64,000 nucleotides of DNA from Chimonanthus salicifolius (Eukaryota; Streptophyta; Magnoliopsida; Laurales; Calycanthaceae): the NCBI GenBank assembly GCA_013350335.1, contig CM023542.1, positions 8,418,025 through 8,482,024 of the forward strand. The letters are read 5' to 3'. The position numbers were made by a program, and so were the translations under genes. The notes below the pieces were generated by a model. The model did not search any database. It had not been told where the DNA came from and saw only the letters and a program-made list of their open reading frames with translations. Below, piece by piece: positions 25,243 through 35,512 of this stretch (its first letter is position 1; the number at the start of each line of letters is the position of its first letter).

Positions 25243-25403
25243 TGTTAAATAGAGACAAATATGTTCTCTCAATTTAATGGGGAGAGAGACCCTGATTCAC
25301 TATATAAATAGGAAAAGATGTATTACAAATAAAGAAAAAATCTAATTACAATATTGTAAATGGGGAAAGTCTCTATTCTAGGAATGTAATAGCTCATTAA
25401 ACA
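25243..25403 (-). repeat. 5' LTR of the minus-strand copia element
   Basis: 161 bp, ends TG...CA, followed on the minus strand by the initiator tRNA-Met primer-binding site. It is directly bounded on the right by target duplication AAGTC. Confidence 0.9.
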
Positions 25404-25660
25404 AAGTCGAAAGGCGACTCTGGCGGTGTTAAAGTTAAAAGAGGAGTCCACAGTGAGTCAGTCAGAGACAGATTGTGGGAGCAGATCCTAGCGAGATTGG
25501 AGAAGGACCCACTTGTGAAAGCCCTAATGCAGAAGGTTGCAGAAGGGAAGACTTGGCGATTTTTGGTTGATGGAGGATTCTTGATCACTAAGAGGAATCG
25601 TTTCCATTTGTTCAATGGGCCAAGCTCAGGCTCTGTTTTTTTATTCCATTTGTAAGCAAG

Positions 25661-26419
25661 TAGAAACAGGCTCATAAGAAAAGCCCATGTAGCCATTTGG
25701 GCTTTTTGGCCCATTTATCAAACTATATATATAATTGCATAGGTGACACCAGCCATGGGCAATAATTCGATGTAGGCCATATGAGGCATAAAGATGGATA
25801 CATTTGAACGTTTCTTTCCACATGATGCTAAACATAAAAAATAAAGTTTATTGGATTTGAAAATCATAATTTTCAAGAGTGTGAAAAGTCTAAAAAATCA
25901 ATGATTAAAATGGAGTCATTATAGACGGATTTCAACCTGAGATCAATTTGGAATAAGTTTAAATTGAGTATGGATGTAATTCAACTGAGTAAGTCCATTA
26001 GGGGAAGAATGAGCATTTGTGGGCCTAGAGGGCCCCATATGGGGCACCAAAAATTATGGCGCCCATGAGCTTTGTCGGCCAGGTGAAACTAATTTATTAT
26101 ATTATTCTCATATTATATGCTATGAAGTCTAATTTCCCCATACATGTCATGTAGTCCCTTCCCTCAAAAACGAATCATCCCAATGAAATTTTAAATTAGG
26201 CACTTAAAATGTCTTTTACGTTTTGTTCAATTAAAATTTGAACTTTGATCTTAAATAGGCTTTAGACTGATTTTGTCAGAACATGTCAATCAACAAATGG
26301 ACTCCAACAGGCTCGTTCAGGCTGTTCATCTATCTAAATGGATGGCCTTCAACATCAACCTAAAATGACAGTGGGCTATCTGTACTTCTGTAGTCTTGGT
26401 CTTTCAATAATCCAAGTGC
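25661..26419. other. Spacer, nothing recognised
   Basis: AT-rich DNA without coding similarity or clear repeat boundaries. Confidence 0.5.
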
Positions 26420-26427
26420 ACTTCAGT

Positions 26428-26742
26428 CAGCGGAGATACCGTATCGACTTCTCGGCTGAATTTTTTTTTCTCTTCAAAATTTTTTTTTTCAGAAATTTTG
26501 ATGACTTTTTTTTGAAAAAAATTATTAAAAAAAAAAAAAGCTATTTTTAAAAAAATTTAAAAATATAAATATCAGCCAAGATATCGACTGATCCCACAAT
26601 CGATATTTATTTTTTAAAAAAAAAATTGGTCAATTTTTTTCTCTGACTGATACACATAGTATCGAGTAAAATATCTCAATCATTAAAAACCCAATATATC
26701 TAATCTGATACACAAAGTATCAATTGAAATTTATACTCCTAA
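26428..26742. mobile_element. hAT MITE, ATCGGCCGAT family, copy 2 (315 bp)
   Basis: Flanking 8-mers ACTTCAGT and ACTTTAGT match at 7 of 8 positions. The left end CAGCGGAGATACCGTATCG and the right end ...TTTATACTCCTAA are degraded versions of the family termini. The interior has ATATCAGCCAAGATATCG and CTGATACACATAGTATCG words plus long A/T runs. One of the more decayed copies. Confidence 0.6.
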
Positions 26743-27208
26743 ACTTTAGTTCGACAGAGGAAAGCCCTGCTGGCTTTCTCCGCTTATTCTAACAATATGA
26801 TATTGAAAAATGCCATGGATGCTTGTTGAATGTATTCAGATTTTAAAAAAAAAAATTATATTTATCAATATTTACTGATGTGAATTTGGATTTAACTAGA
26901 TAAGGCCAATGACAGTGACCCTCGTAGACTCAGGCCTAGCCCATACCATGGACCCTCCCGTCACGAACTGTCCCACCAAGGTTTTTTTTTTTTTTTTTTT
27001 CTTTCTTCTTTTCCATGATCAGGTCCTTTGGATGCCAAAGGTTTCGTACTTTCATTCACATTTCAACAGTGGCAATAGACTGTCCAATAGGTAACCAAAC
27101 TAGAGCGACAGGCTTTAAATGGAAACCAGGCCTAGTCCACCCAAAACATGGACTAAAATGTATTCAGGTCCACCGAATACATTATCATCATTATTAAGTA
27201 TCATTTTT

Positions 27209-27522
27209 TTCTTGAGTGGATATTTCAATACAGACATTATTTTTTAAGAAATATAGACTTTAATAAATTTTTTATTTTATCTCTCATTCATCTTCAAGAA
27301 TCGATTCACTTATTAGTGAAATGATCAGATCACTTAAAAATTGGTGCACCAATTTCTTTAGAATCTAAATCGGTATACCGACTGAATCATTTTACACATA
27401 AATTGGTTTAATTTTACACCGATGAGTGAACCAATTTACTAAAAAAGTGAATCGATTTTTACGGATAAAGACAAAGTGAAAAATTCAAAAAATCTATGTC
27501 TAATAAAAGAATATTCTCTTGT
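27209..27522. mobile_element. AT-rich inverted-repeat element
   Basis: The segment AATCGATTCACTTATTAG near 27299 is answered by AAAAAAGTGAATCGATT near 27440. The similarity continues outward on both sides at roughly two-thirds identity to about 27209 and 27522. A MITE-like body is likely, but I could not find a target duplication, so family and exact ends are open. Confidence 0.4.
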
Positions 27523-28802
27523 TAGAATGGCACCATTTATCACTCCTTAATCAATCATAATTCATTTAAATATTTATCAGCCTACCTCTCTTCTTGTATT
27601 GATGTATGGACTATGGATGGAATCAGGTCTCTTGAATAAATTAGCTGAAAATTCTTATAATCTGAATGCAATGAGAGGGGATCTGGATATATGGCTGTTG
27701 GTGGGTTTATCTTTTTGTGAGGAATTGAGTGAAAATGACCCCAATCAATTTCACCATTGTAAATAGTGATTTTCGTGAATAATATTATAAACAATAAAAT
27801 ATGAATTTGAGATTAAGATATTCTTATCTCTCCATGTAATCTTTGACCCAGTATATAAGACCAAATCTATGTCAGAAGAATCATCCTTCTGGATAATCTC
27901 ACCCCATCATTCTCTCTATAATTTTTTTTAATGTTTAATGGACCGCCGTAATCAATATTTATCTATCATCTTCTTCATTGTTGAAATTTAGAGGGATTGA
28001 AAAGGTTTTTCTTTTAATAAAAAAAAAAAATGGTCTGTTGTCTTTTCTTGAAATTTAAGGTCTTTACTCTTTTTCTTACTTTGTGGTCCATTTTACCAAG
28101 TGTCTGTCTAGCAGTGCGCATGCAAGGCCTGAAAGAGGGTCGTCGGTCAAGAGAAGTTAAAGAGGGCCGGCCGGAGACCGGAAGAGCTTCCAGAGGGGAA
28201 ACCTTTTTTTATCAACTTTACATTAATTAAGTTAAGGGAAGGGTTTTGATTTTTAGAATTCCCCTTGACCCCCTTAGGGGGGGAAATGTCTCTGTATAGT
28301 GACTGATTCCACAGGGAAAAGCAGGGTCCAGTCAACGGGAATTGCTACGACTTGTCATCCCTTATTCTCAATTGCTGGAACTTTCAGTCCGTCCGTTTGT
28401 GTCATTTCACCACCACAAATCACTCATTTAAGTCTAGATCTTGCCCCTCCATTACGTTGGAGATTGGTAAATCTTTATAAGACTTGGACCGTCGAAGAAT
28501 TTTAATGTCTCTTTTATTAAAATTTAATTGTTCATATCATTTGTTGATTAATATTCATGGAAAAATCGAAATCACTGTAAATATAAAAATGGTATTAGAA
28601 ATCACAGTCATTGAAAAAGATTATCTTATAATTAATCAGTGGTTTTGTAAAAAATCTTGTATGTTGGAGAACATCAATGTAAGAACACTCACTCTCCAAT
28701 TCTAACTCTTCATCTTTCGCTTAATAAAAAAACATAATCTAACTCATTACCCACAAGAAATTCCAATAGATGTTGTTGGGCCTGGGCTTCCAGCCCAAAA
28801 AG
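27523..28802. other. Spacer, nothing recognised
   Basis: No frame in this stretch looks like a protein. A short GC-rich patch at 28140-28190 contains GGCCGGCCGG and is the only compositional outlier. Confidence 0.45.
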
Positions 28803-29017
28803 TGATATTAGAGCTAGAGCCCAATCCACCGATAGATCTTCTAGCTGGACGAGATAGCAAAGGACGTTTATCCGTTGGAGAACCTTGTTTGAGGAAGGAT
28901 TGTTGTGTATAAACGAGTCCCACATCGGTGAGAGAAAAAGAAAAAGAGAAAGTTATATGGAGCTGTAGAACTCTACCTATTATAATAGTTTTTTGGGTTG
29001 GAAGTCCACATCCAACA
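28803..29017 (+). mobile_element. LTR-retrotransposon or TRIM remnant
   Basis: TGATATTAGAGCTAGAG at 28803 resembles a primer-binding site for initiator tRNA-Met (TGGTATCAGAGC). About 70 bases of filler and a purine tract (TTTGAGGAAGGA, 28887-28899) follow. A 117-bp block then begins TGTTGTGTATAAACGAGTCC and ends CCACATCCAACA (28901-29017), with the copia-LTR-like AGTCCCACATCGGTGAGAG inside. The order PBS, filler, PPT, LTR fits the inner part and 3' LTR of a miniature element. The 5' LTR and target duplication are not visible. Confidence 0.45.
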
Positions 29018-29619
29018 AATCTTTAATACTGGACATGGAATGCAAGAAATGCTTAAGGTTTAAGTTTGAAAACATTTATTATTTGATTCTTATTAGACAT
29101 TCCACTTTGAATGTGTAAATTTGATACAAGATTTATATAAATCAATTTATCTTTTGATATGAACAACCATGTTACATTATCTTAATTTCTTACAGATATG
29201 CAATACAATACCAGTATTTGATAGTGCTAAGCATGCCAAATTTAATTTAAGTTTAAATAAAAAAGGTCGACATCTATAGATGAAAATAATGAAATTCATG
29301 GATGACTTATTATATGTCTAATGAAATACTAACTTTGACGTGACCAACCTAACATCGAATAGAGCAAAGGACTTAATTTCAAGCATTCAATCCAACTTTA
29401 AAATCTTTATATATTGGTCAGGACTTAACGTGAGAATTCTGATCTAAACCTTTTAAAATTCAAACAACTAAATAAAGAAACCTAATTTCATTTAAGTGCA
29501 TTGGACATGTTATCTCTCCATCAGTTGACTTTTACATGTCAGAACTCTGGTTCAATTTCCTTGAATTTCTTTATTTTTCTAACATTAGAATTTGACATGC
29601 TTTTGCTCTCCTGTATAAC

Positions 29620-29880
29620 CAGGGGTCGAAAATTTGGTCGAGATTATTTCTCTTTCTTTAAATTTTTTTTTTTTTAAATCTAGGTGGCTTTTTCTTTTAA
29701 AAAAAATCATTTAAAAAATAAAATAAAAAGGCTGTTTTTTTAAAAAAATAAAAATATATAAATATCAGCCGATATTTTTTTTCTCTAGCTGATACTTATC
29801 GTATCGGCTGAGATATCTCAGTCCTCAAAAACTCAAGATATCTTGGCCGATACACATAGTATTGGCAAGATTTATACCCG
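29620..29880. mobile_element. hAT MITE, ATCGGCCGAT family, copy 3 (261 bp)
   Basis: Flanking 8-mers TGTATAAC and TGTACAAC differ at one base. The left end is CAGGGGTCGAAAATTTGG and the right end ...AAGATTTATACCCG, the same termini as the other copies. The interior carries AATATCAGCCGATATT and GTATCGGCTGAGATATC. Confidence 0.7.
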
Positions 29881-29888
29881 TGTACAAC

Positions 29889-31294
29889 TACTTGTTCCCT
29901 AGTCTCCATTCGTACACGATCCACAAATAGAACTTAGTGAAGTATAAGTTATTATTTCATGATAAGTTTGTAGCAAGAAATAATTATCATATTATAATGA
30001 GTTGTGCTACACAAGTTCTTACCTTACGCACCCTTCAAATTCATCAATGTTTCTTCTTTTTTTACTTTTATTTTTTTTAAAACCAAAGTGTCTAGACTCT
30101 TAGAGTATTTGACGAACTCTTGAGCACAGACAAACCTCTCTATTCACACATATTGAATAACACTAAAGAGTATTAAAAGACTTTAATGAAAGACTTCCCG
30201 CATTTCAAATTGGGTTTTGACTGCTAAAATATCTCTTACTTTCTCTTCTCAAGAATTTTTTTTATAAAAAATAGATAGTTGATTCATTTCATTTAGTAAA
30301 ATAAGCATAATAGATGGAAGGACTGGGAATTAAAGTATTATTATTAGACATTCAATCCAAAGTGGGCTACACTGGATGATTTTTAACAAGTATAAGCTAT
30401 CGACTATTTTTTTATAAAAATATTCACTACCATAATCATTAAAATGGAGTGAAATTTCAACGCCCTAACATAAGAGGGTCATTACAGTGTTATACACGCC
30501 TTTGAGCCATGTGATTCGTACCTGGAAACATAGAATTTTCTCAGCTGCAGAATGTGACAAATGAAAGACCACCCTATAGCTGGTTGCAACCTCTGAAAGA
30601 GGCAATTGAACCATAGAATTTTCTAAGCTGCAAAATGTGACCAAAGGAGAGACCAGCTGTTGCAGCCAGAGAGAGAGAAAGAGAGAGCCCATATTAAAAT
30701 ATTTTTCTTTCTAGAGAGCCATTGAACGAGTGTCTCAAAGTATTTACTAACTACGTATAAATCACACATGCATTTTTAGAATCATTAAGCAATTAAGATT
30801 TCATGGAGAAACTCAATGCATTAACATTTAAAAATGTATTAAATGCGTGTTTCCTAGTAGTAATAGCAAATTATTTCATTTATTTGTAGTTGTATCAATT
30901 TTACAGCTATTATGATTAAAATCGTTGAATTGCTGGACTCAATGCTTGTATTATTGCCCAATTGAAAAGAGATACATGTCTGATTCCTACTCGTCAATCA
31001 ATTTCTTCTCGTCAAATACTCTTTACACCTCTATGATGGCTCAACTTTTATGGTTCCTTTTGTTAACATGGTTAGTCTAGTCGATCCTAGGCCAATTAAT
31101 GATTTTCTTTTTGTCTTTCATGAACAAAAGACCATGTTATATGATTTTCTCTACAGGCATACATTTATCTCCACCATCACATGGTTGGATCGGTCAATGG
31201 AGAACTTCATATGTAATGTATTTCAACAAAAGCTCCTCCATTCAAACATAACATGTCTTTGAATTTATTTAAAAACGTACACTAATTTTAACTA
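29889..31294. other. Spacer, nothing coding recognised
   Basis: AT-rich. It contains the 83-bp duplication listed separately. The other short open frames show no family features. Confidence 0.45.
30529..30694. repeat. Diverged 83-bp tandem duplication
   Basis: CATAGAATTTTCT..GCTGCA.AATGTGAC occurs at 30529 and again at 30612, with matching but diverged downstream text (GAGACCA, GTTGCA). The block is followed by a short GA run. Confidence 0.7.
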
Positions 31295-31470
31295 TTAAGA
31301 TCAAATGAAGTGGAATTTCTATTTTATCTCTTCCTTATGTACTGCTCATCAAGTATTGGTGAACCGATAACACGCCGCTCTACATGTATATGTTTTGCAT
31401 ATCGGTTCAGCAGTACTTGATGAGCAGTACACCGGTAGGAGTAAAATGTGAATTTCATTTCATCTCATAT
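31295..31470. mobile_element. Short foldback (hairpin) element
   Basis: The arm around 31346-31378, with TGTACTGCTCATCAAGTA then GAACCGATA, is repeated in inverse orientation at about 31400-31432 (TATCGGTTC, TACTTGATGAGCAGTACA). The similarity extends outward through TTTTATCTC/GTAAAATG to about 31295 and 31470. The loop is about 20 bases. This is the size and form of a MITE able to give one long hairpin transcript. Target duplication not resolved. Confidence 0.6.
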
Positions 31471-32284
31471 ATCTTAAAAGATTTTGTCTGTGTTAGAATG
31501 GGCGTCCAGTGATATATGTAGAAAAATAAGGGAGTATTGCTGTGTTGGAGCCTAAATCACTCAATTGTTTATCAAAATTAAGTATTAAACTCTTCCAAAC
31601 TTAACTTAGGCTAATTCACTCTTTAAGTGATGGAGATTAACGATGAGACCTTTGACATTCAACAATAGGAGAGTCGACCATCCCTCTCTGTATGTGTATA
31701 ATATATTAATAATGATTCCATTTCCATCCACATAGGGTTCAAATATTGACCATCTGCATTGACAATTTGTTGGTATCTTCAAGTGGTAGAAGCAGCTTCT
31801 AATTCTATCGTGGATATGCCAACAATTTAAGCAAAAGGTGACAGACAAGGGAAGACCGACCGAGTCCACGCTCCTGTTTTTGGACAAAGAAAACCACAAT
31901 TTTGGCCCTTTGGAGCTGTTACTTAAGTCTGTAGCAATCATATCATACTAAGTCTGGAGTCTAGACAGACAGTCTCTGAGTTGATTCGAGTCTATCTAAA
32001 TTAAGTTGGCCTGCATTTTATTTTTAAATGACCGATTTATATGATTTGGAGTAAGAAGAAATGGTCAAGTTTGAAATTAAATTCTAATTAACTCTTGTTA
32101 AAGTTAAACTAGACGTTAGAACGATTCCAGAGGCCTTACAGACGGTCAAGATCTGTTTGTATGACTTAAAAAAATTACAAAGTTTGTGTTCACATTTATC
32201 AATTTATAATCTTATCCATTTGTTTCTGTCTTCTTTCTTAGTTACCATTTTCCAGTGATTAAAAAACACCATGAAGTCCTGAAC

Positions 32285-32645
32285 CTAAGGTTGAAATATC
32301 GGCTGATACATATCGTATCGGCCGTACATACCGAATATCGGCTGATATTCATAAATATCGGTATTTAATTATTTATTTTTAAAAAAAAATACCGATACGG
32401 TTTTTGACGGTTTTTACACGGTTTTCCATGGTTTTTTGAGGTTTTTAAAAGTTTTTCGCGGTTCTTCACTGTTTTTAACGGTTCAGGGTTTACGGCTTTC
32501 ACAGGTTCTCACGGTTTTTTGCGGTTTTTTGTGGTTTTATGCGGTTTTTCACGGTTCCGATATCGGAGGAGAGAGAAATGTCGATATCGGAGGAGAGAGA
32601 AAATTATCGGCCGATATATCTGTCTAGGCATTTTTTAAACCCCTG
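32285..32645. mobile_element. hAT MITE, ATCGGCCGAT family, copy 4 (361 bp)
   Basis: Flanking 8-mers TCCTGAAC and TGTTGAAC match at 6 of 8. The left end is CTAAGGTTGAAATATCGGC and the right end ...TTTTTTAAACCCCTG. The interior has ATCGGCCGATA words and a distinctive run of about 12 short units built on ACGGTTTTT, ending in two GATATCGGAGGAGAGAGA repeats. Confidence 0.65.
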
Positions 32646-32653
32646 TGTTGAAC

Positions 32654-33180
32654 CACTGATGCAGTCGGCCAATGGCAGTCAATACGAATTGGCTAAAGGT
32701 GTATTTCAATTTTTTTAAATTAAAAAAAAAAAAAAAGTAAAAAATAAAATTCATTTTAGGCATATGTTGATTAAAGAAACATAAATTTTCATCTAACATC
32801 TTACTTTGGAAAGCAAAAGTTTCGAAATCAATAAAGTAAGTTAATAAATTTGAAAAAAGAATTGTAAAAAAAATTATAAATGAAAAATTAATATTAGAAA
32901 ATACCTAATATGAAGCTCAGATTCTGTAATAGCCCATGATGACCCTGATATAGATCGTTTTTTCATAAAAAATACCTAACATAAAAAAAAAAAAAAAAAA
33001 AGGTTTAATGGGTGATAATGTGATATAGATCATTTTTTCATAAAAAATAAAAAATCGTACATTCTAACCTAAACAAGACTAAATTGTGGCTGATCAAAAT
33101 AATAATTTTATTAAACGAAAATGAAAGGTCCTACAATAAAAAGAAAAAAAAATAAAAGAAAATTGTCTGACTCCATTTAT
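32654..33180. other. AT-rich spacer between a MITE and the TRIM
   Basis: Several A runs. TTTTTTCATAAAAAATA occurs twice (about 32960 and 33035) with shared flanks TGATATAGATC, a short local duplication. No coding signal. Confidence 0.5.
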
Positions 33181-33185
33181 ATCAG

Positions 33186-33497
33186 TGTTGGGGCTGGCGA
33201 ACGAGTTTCATATTAAAAGTGTAGAGAAAGATTTAGGGATTTATAAAGGACTTACGCCACTCCATCTGATAAACTGGTCTTTTGGGATGGATACTCAGTC
33301 CTAACAAGTGGTATAAGAGTCAGGTTTCAAACTATTTCATATGAAATCGGGAGATTCTTTATATTGAAAAGAGAGATTTTGGGACTTGCGAATAAATCCC
33401 ATGTTGAAAGTGTAGAAGAAGATTTAAGAATTTATAAAGTATTTGATTCACTCTACCTAATAAGTTAGTATTTTGGGATGAGTACCTATTTCTAACA
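33186..33497 (+). mobile_element. TRIM (terminal-repeat retrotransposon in miniature), 312 bp
   Basis: Two direct repeats of 121 bp each (33186-33306 and 33377-33497) align without gaps at roughly 75% identity and both end in CTAACA. Directly after the first is TGGTATAAGAGTCAGG (33309-33324), a primer-binding site for initiator tRNA-Met with one change in the core. Directly before the second is a purine tract (GAAAAGAGAGA, 33366-33376). Flanks ATCAG and GTCAG agree at 4 of 5 bases as an old 5-bp duplication. There is no room for coding sequence. Confidence 0.8.
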
Positions 33498-33953
33498 GTC
33501 AGTATCATTATTATAAGATGTGATTATCATTAGTTTCGTAACTTAGAGCATAAATAGCATCTGCTTGCGTAGAAGATAAGGATCTAGAGATGAGATGATT
33601 ATGTGGCAACGACGTGGGTGTAAGAAACTTCTGCCTCCCCCACAGGCCACAGGTGTCATTGAATTATTGGATGTCATAAAGGTGGGCCTCGTCTCACATG
33701 CGTAGGCCAGATCCCTTTGAAATTTTGCAAATGATAGTCAAAGATGTGATATTCTTCCAAATTAAAATACATAAAGACAATGTAGAATAAATTAGGCTGA
33801 TATAAAGACAATGATGAAGAAATAGAAAACGACCCAACAAATGAATTAAAAATCTTTGGCTTGAGGGGATCTGATCAAAATATAGAATAAGTATATTTTA
33901 ATATAGAAAGTTTAATTTATACTGAATTTTAGTATGAAGGGTATTTTTTAAAT

Positions 33954-35447
33954 GGGAGCACTTACACACACCTGGAAATCCTGCCTCTACACACCCGTTT
34001 TTGAAATTTTGTAGGCAAATTATCATTTTACCCCCATATTTTCAATCATTCAAATGAATGCCTAGTTTATTTTGACATTCATTCGAATGAATGGGCTGAA
34101 CAGTAACACGGAATACTGTTCAGCCCCATTCATTCGAATGAATGGACTAAATTGTATATTTCCAAAATTTCTCAAATTAAATATCTAGACTAATTACAAT
34201 AATCTGATAAAAAGACCTTAACACTTAAAAGTCTTTTGACACTCCTAAATATTTAAAACATAGTATTTTACAAATAATGGTATCCCTATGCTGTGTCGAA
34301 AACACATTTGGAAGTGTCAAAAGACCTTGAAGTCTTAAAGTATTTTTATCAGATTATCGTAATTAGTCCGGATATTCAATTTGAGAAATTTTAAAAATAC
34401 ACAGTGCTAAAATAACGGTCTATGTTTTAAAATATAGACAGTTATTTTTAAGCACTGTGTATTTTCAAAATTTCTGAAATTAAATATTCGGACTAATTAT
34501 GATAGTCTGATAAAAATACTTTAAGACTTTAAGGTCTTTTGACACTCCTAAATGTGTTTTCGACACAGCCGAGTGATGCCCTTATTTGTAAAATAATGTG
34601 TTTTAAATATTTAGGAGTGTCAAAAGACCTTAAAGTCTTAAGGTATTTTTATCAGATTATCGTAATTAGTCAGGATATTAAATTTCAGAAATTTTGAAAA
34701 TACACAGTGCTTAAAAATAACTGTCTATATTTTAAAACATAGACCGTTATTTTTTAAGCACTGTGTATTTTTAAAATTTCTCAAATTGAATATCCGGACT
34801 AATTACGATAACCTGATAAAAATACTTTAAGACTTCAAGGTCTTTTGACACTTCCAAATGTGTTTTCGACACAGCATAGGGATACCCTTATTTATAAAAT
34901 ACTATATTTTAAATATTTAGGAGTGTCAAAAGACCTTAAAGTCTTAAGATATTTTTATCAGGTTATTGTAATTAGTCTAGATATTCAATTTGAGAAATTT
35001 TGGAAATATATAATGCTTAAAAAATAAGTTTAAAGTTTTAAAAATAAATATTTAAATATTTTTATTGCTCGCTGAATGAAGCAGCTGAAGGATCCCATCC
35101 GAATGACTGAAGCACATAATGGAATCATTCGAATGAAGGGAGCAATGAATGAAGCACATAATGGAATCATTCGAATGAATGGGAAGCATACATTCATTTT
35201 AAACACTATTCATTCGAATGAATGGGGCTGAACAGTATTCCGTGTTACTGTTCAGCCCATTCATTCGAATGAATGCCAAAATAAATTGGACATTCATTCG
35301 AATAAATAGATTCATTCGAATGAATGTCAAAATGAACTGGGCATTCGAACGAATGATTGGAAATATGGGGGTAAAATGATAATTTGCCACAAAATTTCAA
35401 AAACGGGTGTATAGAGGTAGGATTTTCGGGTGTGTGTAAGTGTTTCC
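33954..35447. mobile_element. Mutator-like foldback element, one 1.5-kb palindrome
   Basis: Perfect 9-bp target duplications TTTTTAAAT (33945-33953 and 35448-35456) enclose long inverted arms (left 33954-34144; right 35208-35447). They start GGGAGCACTTACACACACC and, on the complement, GGAAACACTTACACACACCC. A 9-bp duplication with long arms fits the Mutator superfamily. The arms carry the self-palindrome ATTCATTCGAATGAAT many times and a hairpin GGGCTGAACAGTA...TACTGTTCAGCCC. The core has six copies of a unit of about 100 bp in alternating orientation (about 34159, 34305, 34452, 34605, 34757, 34912). The loop segments between units 1-2 and 5-6 are also inverted copies of each other. The whole element therefore folds as one structure centred near 34580. 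No transposase frame. Confidence 0.88.
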
Positions 35448-35470
35448 TTTTTAAATATTAAGAGTTGTTT

Positions 35471-35512
35471 GAATATCTGAGACTCTGAGTAGAATATCTG
35501 AGACTCTGAGTA
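35471..35512. repeat. 21-bp unit, two perfect copies
   Basis: GAATATCTGAGACTCTGAGTA occurs twice in tandem, 14 bases after the target duplication of the Mutator-like element. Confidence 0.9.

Larger units (their letters stand above)
19661..25403 (-). mobile_element. Copia LTR retrotransposon, decayed, 5743 bp
   Basis: LTRs are at 19661-19817 (3' LTR) and 25243-25403 (5' LTR); both have TG...CA ends. The 5-bp target duplication AAGTC (19656-19660 and 25404-25408) is perfect and lies inside gypsy sequence. Next to the 5' LTR, the minus-strand TGGCATCAAGAGCC (25229-25242) is a primer-binding site for initiator tRNA-Met with small changes. Next to the 3' LTR is a purine-rich tract, minus-strand TTGAGGGGGAG (19818-19828). 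The LTRs differ at roughly a dozen positions plus small indels, so the insertion is not recent. Order on the minus strand is leader, gag, protease, integrase, RT, RNase H, as in copia. Confidence 0.93.
19430..25660 (+). mobile_element. Ty3-gypsy relic, interrupted by a copia element
   Basis: Left piece (about 19430-19660): after a frameshift, the frame reads the RNase H/connection region of a gypsy polyprotein (KTDNVATSYF, KQAPWQDFLAEFD, LEYKPG, then a stop). Right piece (25404-25660): it resumes after the duplicated AAGTC with SRKATLAVL and then, in another frame, a segment ending in TWRFLVDGGFLITKRNR. That resembles the stretch between RNase H and the integrase zinc finger. Stops and frameshifts show it was already dead or died later. 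No LTRs of this element were found, so both ends are probably lost. Confidence 0.75.

Noticed and set aside
28776..29017. A single solo LTR from TGTTGGGCC to CCAACA
   Set aside because: No matching flanking duplication, and an internal primer-site-like motif at 28803 and purine tract at 28887 fit a truncated element better.
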